From NCBI GenBank assembly GCA_023213395.1, contig CM041465.1, positions 38,199,741 to 38,263,740 on the forward strand: DNA of 64,000 nt, read 5' to 3'. The notes beneath the pieces were generated by a model. That model did not search any database. It was not told the DNA's origin and saw only the letters and a program-made list of their open reading frames with translations. Source of the stretch: Cycas panzhihuaensis. Lineage: Eukaryota; Cycadophyta. Shown here one piece after another: positions 59,061 to 64,000 of this stretch (its first letter is position 1; each line of letters begins with the position of its first letter). Both the position numbers and the translations under genes were made by a program.

Positions 59061-60450
59061 TTGTTATTAGTGTGGAATGAGCTTCTTGTAATATTGTGTC
59101 CTTTAGCGCTGATTTTCTTGGAATGCAGATCTTTCCTTTCCTAAGTATTACTCCCTGTTGTATCTCATACAAGCTAGTTTTGTCCTCACTTGTTTTATCT
59201 ATCAACTGCTTGTATTTCAGATCGTTGTTGTATTCCTCCATTAATGTTTCGTGCCATACTGGGGTAGCCACTGACATCGTTTGTAGTGTTAGCTGCTCGT
59301 CAACTTCTGGGATCCTTGAGAGGGCATTCGCTATGACATTGTCTTTGCCCTTTTCGTATATGATAGAGAAATCAAATGATTGTAGTTTGCTCAACCACTT
59401 TTGTTGTTCGTCTGATAGTGTCTTCTGACTTAAAAAGTACTTAAGACTGTCGTGGTTTGTCTGTACCTAAAAAGGGCTCCCAAGCAAGTATTATCTCCAT
59501 TGGTGGATCACGTGCATTATCGCTAGCATCTCTTTGTCATAAATGGGCTTTAACTTCTCTCTGTTGTTCAGTTTCCTACTTTCGTATGCTATTGGTCTTT
59601 CGTCTTGTAATAGAACTGCTCTTATGCCAAACCTTGATGCATCGCATTCCAAGATGAAAGGTTTTGAGAAATCTGGGATCGCTAGGACTGGTGCTCTTAC
59701 CATTGCGCTCTCAAGTTCTTCAAAGGCATTGTTGGCCATTTTGTTCCATGTGAAGGTGTCCTTCTTAGTTAGGTCCGTTAGTGGGGCTACTATGGTGGCA
59801 TATCCTTCTATGAATTTCTAGAGATATCTATTGCTCCTAGAAAACTGCGAACCCCTATGACGTTCCTTGGTGCTAGCCAATCTACTATTGCTTGTACTTT
59901 TTTGGGGTCAACCTTGATTCCTTCCAGAGTAATTATATGCCCGAGGTATTCAAGTTCCAGTTGGCCAAACGAGCATTTTTTCTTGTTCGCATAAAATAAT
60001 GCCTTTGCTAAGACTTCTGGGACTAATCTCAGGTGCTCCAAATGTGTGCTCCATGTTTTGCTGTAGATGAGGATGTTATCGAAAAAAATAGTACAAATTT
60101 CTTTAAAAATTTCTTGAATGTGGAATTGATGGTGGCCTGAAAAGTTGTTGGAGCATTGGTTAGACCAAAAGGCATCACTTTGAACTCGAATAGTCCTTTG
60201 TGAGTTCTGAAGGCTATTTTGTGGACATCTTCCTCTTTTATCTGAATCTGATGGTATTCGGATCAGAGGTCGATCTTGGAAAAGTATTTTGCCCCCATGT
60301 ATTTTGTCCAGCAATCGTCGATCCTAGGAATAGGGTATCTGTTCTTTATAGTTAACATGTTTAATCCTCTGTAATCTACACACATCCTGACTGTCCCATC
60401 TTTCTTGGGGTTGATTACCACTGGAGATGCAAATAGGCTTATGCTGCTCT
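59061..60450 (-). pseudogene. E16 Gypsy reverse transcriptase and RNase H
   Basis: The reverse transcriptase is at about 59810-60450 (minus). Its catalytic box reads FFDNILIYS, with Asn replacing the second aspartate, and LEYLGHIITLEG follows. RNase H is at 59330-59740: FILECDASRFG, YESRKLNNREKLKPIYDKEM, LAIMHVIHQW and ANALSRIPE (Asp lost from ADALS). The HHCC zone is at 59002-59200. Confidence 0.9.
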
Positions 60451-61285
60451 AAATATGGCCTTGCATGAGTAATTCTCTCATTATGTTCTCAATCTCTTTT
60501 CTCATGTGGTACGGGTGCCTGTACGGCCTTATGTTCACTGGCGCCGCTCCTGGAACTAAATCAATTGCGTGCTGAGTTTCTCTTGCTGGAGGTAACCCTT
60601 TTGGTTCTTCGAATACTCGTTTATAGTCATCCAAGATGTGCTGGATTTCCGTTGGAATTTCTTGGATTTCGATCTTCGGGCATGATACTATGTATGTGGG
60701 TGCTTTTTTCCGCATGATTTTTTCCATCCTATAAGACGACACTAGTTGCATTGGTGGATTTTTGGGTCCACGGAGTATATAGTTTGTGTTGTTTATTCGG
60801 AAGAACATGACCCTGGTCATGTAGTTGGTAACTATATTCCCTAAGGTCTACAACCACTGTACCCTTAAGACTACATCGACTCCTCCTATCTGCATCGTAA
60901 ATATGTTGGAATTCAAGGGATACTCACTGATTTTCAAATTGATGTTTCTGTAGAATCCTCTACAAGGCGTTGTCTTCCCGTTAGCAATTGAAACTTGGAA
61001 GGTTTTTAATGGTTCCACCTTTATTCCTAGCTTTTGAGTTGTTGGTCTGTTGATAAAGTTGTGGGTGGTCCCACTATCCACTAGTACCGTTATTGGGGCT
61101 CCTTTCAGGATCCCTTCGAATCGTAGTGTTTGAGGTGCCATACTTTGTCCTGTTATAGCCTACAGAGAAATTTGAACATTCTCTATATCAACTTCTAGTA
61201 ACTCATCCAGTTTGGATTTGGCTTGTTCATCGTTGTCTTCTTGATCTAGGACTGCATCTTCTTCCGTTTGCTCTGGTATATCTAG
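60451..61285 (-). pseudogene. E16 Gypsy protease and spacer
   Basis: The protease at 60848-61141 carries VLVDSGTTHNFINRPTTQKL and IGGVDVVLRVQWL. The following linker (60449-60820) ends with AINL-, IDLVPGAAPVNIRPYRHPYH and MRKEIENIMRELL, the entrance to the reverse transcriptase. Upstream, 61142-61285 is an acidic spacer. Confidence 0.88.
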
Positions 61286-61837
61286 TGTTAAACCTTATGT
61301 TTACATGTTAAAGTTAATGTACTTTTATTTTTCATGTAATATATGCACTTTTTACTTTAGGGGTGACTTATCACTTAAGTGATAAAGTGCACACCCACAT
61401 TCTTTCCAGTGACACAACGTTGTCACTAAAGGGTCAAATGGACCCTCATGCACTTTTGCTCGCATGAGAGCCCAAAAGGACACATGTCCAACATGCAAGG
61501 CATGTATCTTGGATGTTTGACACTTGTCAAACATCCAAGGCCTTAGGTCTCTCATTTCACTCTATATAATGAGACCTCTCCTCATTGTCTCACACAAGAG
61601 TTGAGTCAGATTGTTATGCTATCGGTTTGCTAATCAAACTGTTTCTTCTTGGGAGGTTGGACCAATTCCAACTCCACATATTGGGTATCATTTTTCTCTT
61701 GCTCCTTCATTTGTGCTTTGTCTCTTTGCTTTCTCTTTGCCTTGAGTTTATTATACTTGTTTATATTTCTGCAACTAGAACTAGAGTGATGCTAGTTTCT
61801 AAATCTAGGACCTGAGGCCATCTAGCCTCTTTTCACA
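61286..61837 (+). repeat. E17 5' LTR
   Basis: TATA-type box (ctatataatgag) at about 61562-61573. It contains the hairpin 'cttggatgtttgaca...tgtcaaacatccaag' at about 61509-61541, an almost perfect inverted repeat. There is also a palindrome 'cacttaagtg' near 61372-61381. Confidence 0.8.
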
Positions 61838-61850
61838 TTTGGTATCGAGC

Positions 61851-63500
61851 AAGAGGAGACTAGCTCCTCCTGCTCGCTTTTACACCGCTCAAGGAGATCT
61901 AGAGAAAGCCTACAAACACTTGGTGACAACCTTCGCACTCCGAAGGCGATCCAAGGTTTGTTTGAAGTTTTTTTTGCAGGTTCAAGCTTTTGGAGATACA
62001 TTTGCAGGCTGGAGCAAGTACATCTCAGATCTGAATTTCTTTTTCAGACAAAGGGCCTGTTGGGTACAGTGCAGATTGTTGTTACAAACAGTGATTTATT
62101 TTTGATATTTGCACTCAGATCTACACTTAAAAGTTGGTTTAAGTTCAGATCTGTTGTTCTTTCAGCACTAAGAACTCATTTTCAATGATTTCTAGTGCCT
62201 GGTAACTGACTTTTAGCCCGAACTCTCTTGGTAAATCTTAGTACCGCTAGTAAATCGAATCACTGTAACTGACTACTGTGGTAAATCTTAGTCTTCGCTG
62301 TCACGAAATCAGCCTCTGTCTCGAAATCGACCTCTTTGCTGTCCCGAAATCAGCCACTGTGGGCTTCACATTCCTCGATCAAAAGCGCATTTCACCACAT
62401 GGGCCCCTGATCCTCGGTTCTCACTGTCTAGCGACCAAAGAAATTCCTTAGTGTTCAAATTGCAAAAATTTTCAAATTTCAGCCTATGTTTTGGCTCTTA
62501 AAAGTTTTAACACTTAGTTATTGTTTGAACAAGTGTTAATTAAGTGATTTTAAGTGTTTTTTCAAAAGTGATACTCATCACTAAATTTTTAAACACTTTT
62601 AAGGCACCTTGCATGGTGACCTATTGCCCTTAGTCTCAAAGAGGGCTCAAATACTTAATAAAAATCACTTTTTTTATCGTTGGGACTAATTTAAAGTCCC
62701 AACACTTGGTGCTTGATGTCATTTTTCATGCAAGTGGTTCTCTTACCTTCATTTTTTCAGCATTAAAAGGAACCCGCTTGTATCTTCATCACAAGTTTTG
62801 CATTACTTCTTTCAATACTTAAGCTCTTTTTTCAAAAAGTACTTTGCAAAACTTATTGTAATCAAGCATTTGGTTTCTTACTTGGATCAACATAGCACTA
62901 CATTTTCATTAAAATGCTCATTGTAAAAAACACTACAAGTGTTCATATACATGTACTTACATTGCTTCCTCTTGAAGCCACTTTTTTGTAAAGCTTAATC
63001 AAAGCATTTTCATAAGTACATTTTCCAAGCAAAAAGAAACCTAAGTTCACATTTAAAATCTGCTAAAAAGTGACTTAAAATCTGTTGGAGAGGCTCGAAA
63101 AGGTTCAAACCTTGCCTCTAAATTAACCTTAAGCTTGGTGCATTCCCTAGGGGACCAACCGACCGCATTCGGTACCACGACAATTAAGGTTGCTTGAGGG
63201 AAAGGAGGTTCGAAAAGGGTGTTATTGGGGCCGTGAATCCCAGGGAAAGCATGGTACGTCCATGCAGATCAACCCTACCTGCCTTGTCCTAGATTTAACT
63301 TGGCCAACATTTGGATCTTCTCTATAAGATCAAGTTGGACCAACTCCATAGCCTAGTCCTCCACCCCTCATCATTCCATTCAGTTGTTGTATCTTCTAGT
63401 AAGATCAGGACTGTTGGTTTTGTTAGAAGGTGGAACTTAAGCGACGAAAGCTTTGAGTTTCCAAGTTATCTGTTAGCTTCAAGTGTTTATAAACTGAAAC
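61851..63500 (+). other. E17 leader
   Basis: Non-coding. 62200-62360 holds repeated phrases ('gtaaatcttag' twice and 'cgaaatc' four times), and 62460-63100 is rich in A/T with recurrent 'aagtg' and 'cacttt'. Open frames at 61839-62188 and 63311-63556 have no recognisable similarity. Confidence 0.5.
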
Positions 63501-64000
63501 ATGGCTGCCATAAACATGCTAAATGCATGCACTATTTGGCTAACAGGACAAGATAATTATCAAGAATGGAAGAGACTCACTCAGAACTTACTAATCATGA
63601 ACGAATTTTGGAGTTATGTTTCTGGGAGATTACCTCGACCAAAGACTGCTACCAATGGGAATATTATCGCAACTGGATGATGCTTTGCTTGCTGCTTGGG
63701 AAGCCAAAGATGAAATTGCTTTGGCATTCCTTCACATGATTGTTGATGTACATGTAGATCAGAATATTGCTGGTGCTAACACTTCTAAGGAAGCTTGGGA
63801 CACCTTGTCCTCATTGTATGAAAGGCGAGATCAAGCTCGCATTTTAATGGTTAAAGCAAAATTGTATTCTATTAAGTTTATCAAACCCATGTCTACTGCT
63901 CTTTCCTCCATCAAGGAGGTATGTAATGAACTGAATACACTTGGAAGTCCAGCAATGAGGGATGAATTGATCACATCCATCACCAAAGCCCTACCAAAAG
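63501..64000 (+). pseudogene. E17 gag (UBN2 type), partial
   Basis: A first frame reads LTGQDNYQEWKRLTQNLLIM, NEFWSYVSG (63540-63632). After a shift near 63675 it continues with DALLAAWEAKDEIALAFLHM, AGANTSKEAWDTLSSLYERR, ARILMVKAKLYSIKF and MSTALSSIKEVCNELNTLG to the edge. This is the Copia gag pattern (W..W, A...I...., A...W..L...Y). Confidence 0.8.

Larger units (their letters stand above)
57322..61285 (-). mobile_element. E16: Gypsy retrotransposon, 5' part not seen
   Basis: The 3' LTR lies at 57322-57803, with a polypurine tract that includes a G13 run (minus strand, 57807-57819). Minus-strand pol then runs from the chromodomain-like tail (about 57850) back to the protease (60848-61141) and an acidic spacer. 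It is interrupted at 61286 by E17, so gag and the 5' LTR lie outside. It is closely related to E12: protease, RNase H and integrase motifs agree. Confidence 0.88.
61286..64000 (+). mobile_element. E17: LTR retrotransposon with UBN2-type gag, runs on
   Basis: The 5' LTR of 552 bp (61286-61837, TGTTAAACC...TTTTCACA) is followed by a primer-binding-like TGGTATCGAGC (61840-61850). A long non-coding leader follows (61851-63500), then the start of a Copia-type gag. It is inserted in the E16 spacer and leaves the window on the right. Confidence 0.82.

Noticed and set aside
58397-60314. Many plus-strand frames over E16
   Set aside because: Antisense shadows of Gypsy pol, which is strongly recognisable on the minus strand.
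1-64000. tRNA, rRNA or snoRNA genes
   Set aside because: The only tRNA-like sequences are the 10-12-base primer-binding sites next to LTRs; no cloverleaf or rRNA segment was recognised.

Overview
The window is nuclear DNA from a seed plant with a large, transposon-filled genome. A conifer or other gymnosperm would fit, but this is inferred from gene size, the age of the repeats and the degree of nesting, and is not proven. The sequence is AT-rich and consists almost entirely of decayed LTR retrotransposons and one LINE. There is one recognisable host gene piece, the last two coding exons of ALG11 on the minus strand (30583-31196). Names E1-E17 below are labels for this window only.

Left part (1-20000). 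E1 (176-4804, minus) is a non-autonomous LTR element without pol. E2 (5656-12031, minus) is a decayed Copia element. E3 is a thin Copia remnant, split by E4, a nearly full-length plant L1-type LINE (about 12987-19689, plus) with a target-site duplication, two open reading frames, an RNase H domain and a poly(A) tail.

Middle (20000-31660). A solo-LTR-like repeat E5 (21086-21971) is followed by a Copia RNase H remnant E6. E6 is cut by the Gypsy element E7 (22740-29461), which contains a 5'-truncated minus-strand Copia E8. ALG11 exons follow, with an ordinary short intron and a donor and acceptor that keep the reading frame.

Right part (31664-64000). No more ALG11 exons were found. The intron upstream of the 110-bp exon appears to run off the right edge, filled by nested insertions. 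Gypsy E9 (minus) starts at 31664. Copia E10 (32395-41038, exact 5-bp target duplication) sits inside the E9 LTR, and the young non-autonomous Copia-type E11 (34503-37559, exact 5-bp duplication) sits inside E10. Gypsy E12 (41877-52063) interrupts the E9 integrase, and E13 (46205-50738) interrupts the E12 integrase. Copia E14 (52355 onward) interrupts E9 again, and Gypsy E16 and Copia/UBN2-type E17 follow it.

The most interesting object is E13. It has LTRs, a primer-binding site and a polypurine tract but no pol. Its interior is a chain of intronless plant gene copies in the same orientation: a PADRE (DUF4228) protein, the proteasome maturation factor UMP1/POMP, a kelch-repeat fragment of F-box type, and a long RWD-RBR E3 ubiquitin ligase copy, plus unassigned coding-like segments. 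Three of the four recognised copies belong to the ubiquitin-proteasome system. E11 is also unusual: its pol segments are out of order, RNase H is missing, and it carries what looks like a host first exon in antisense.
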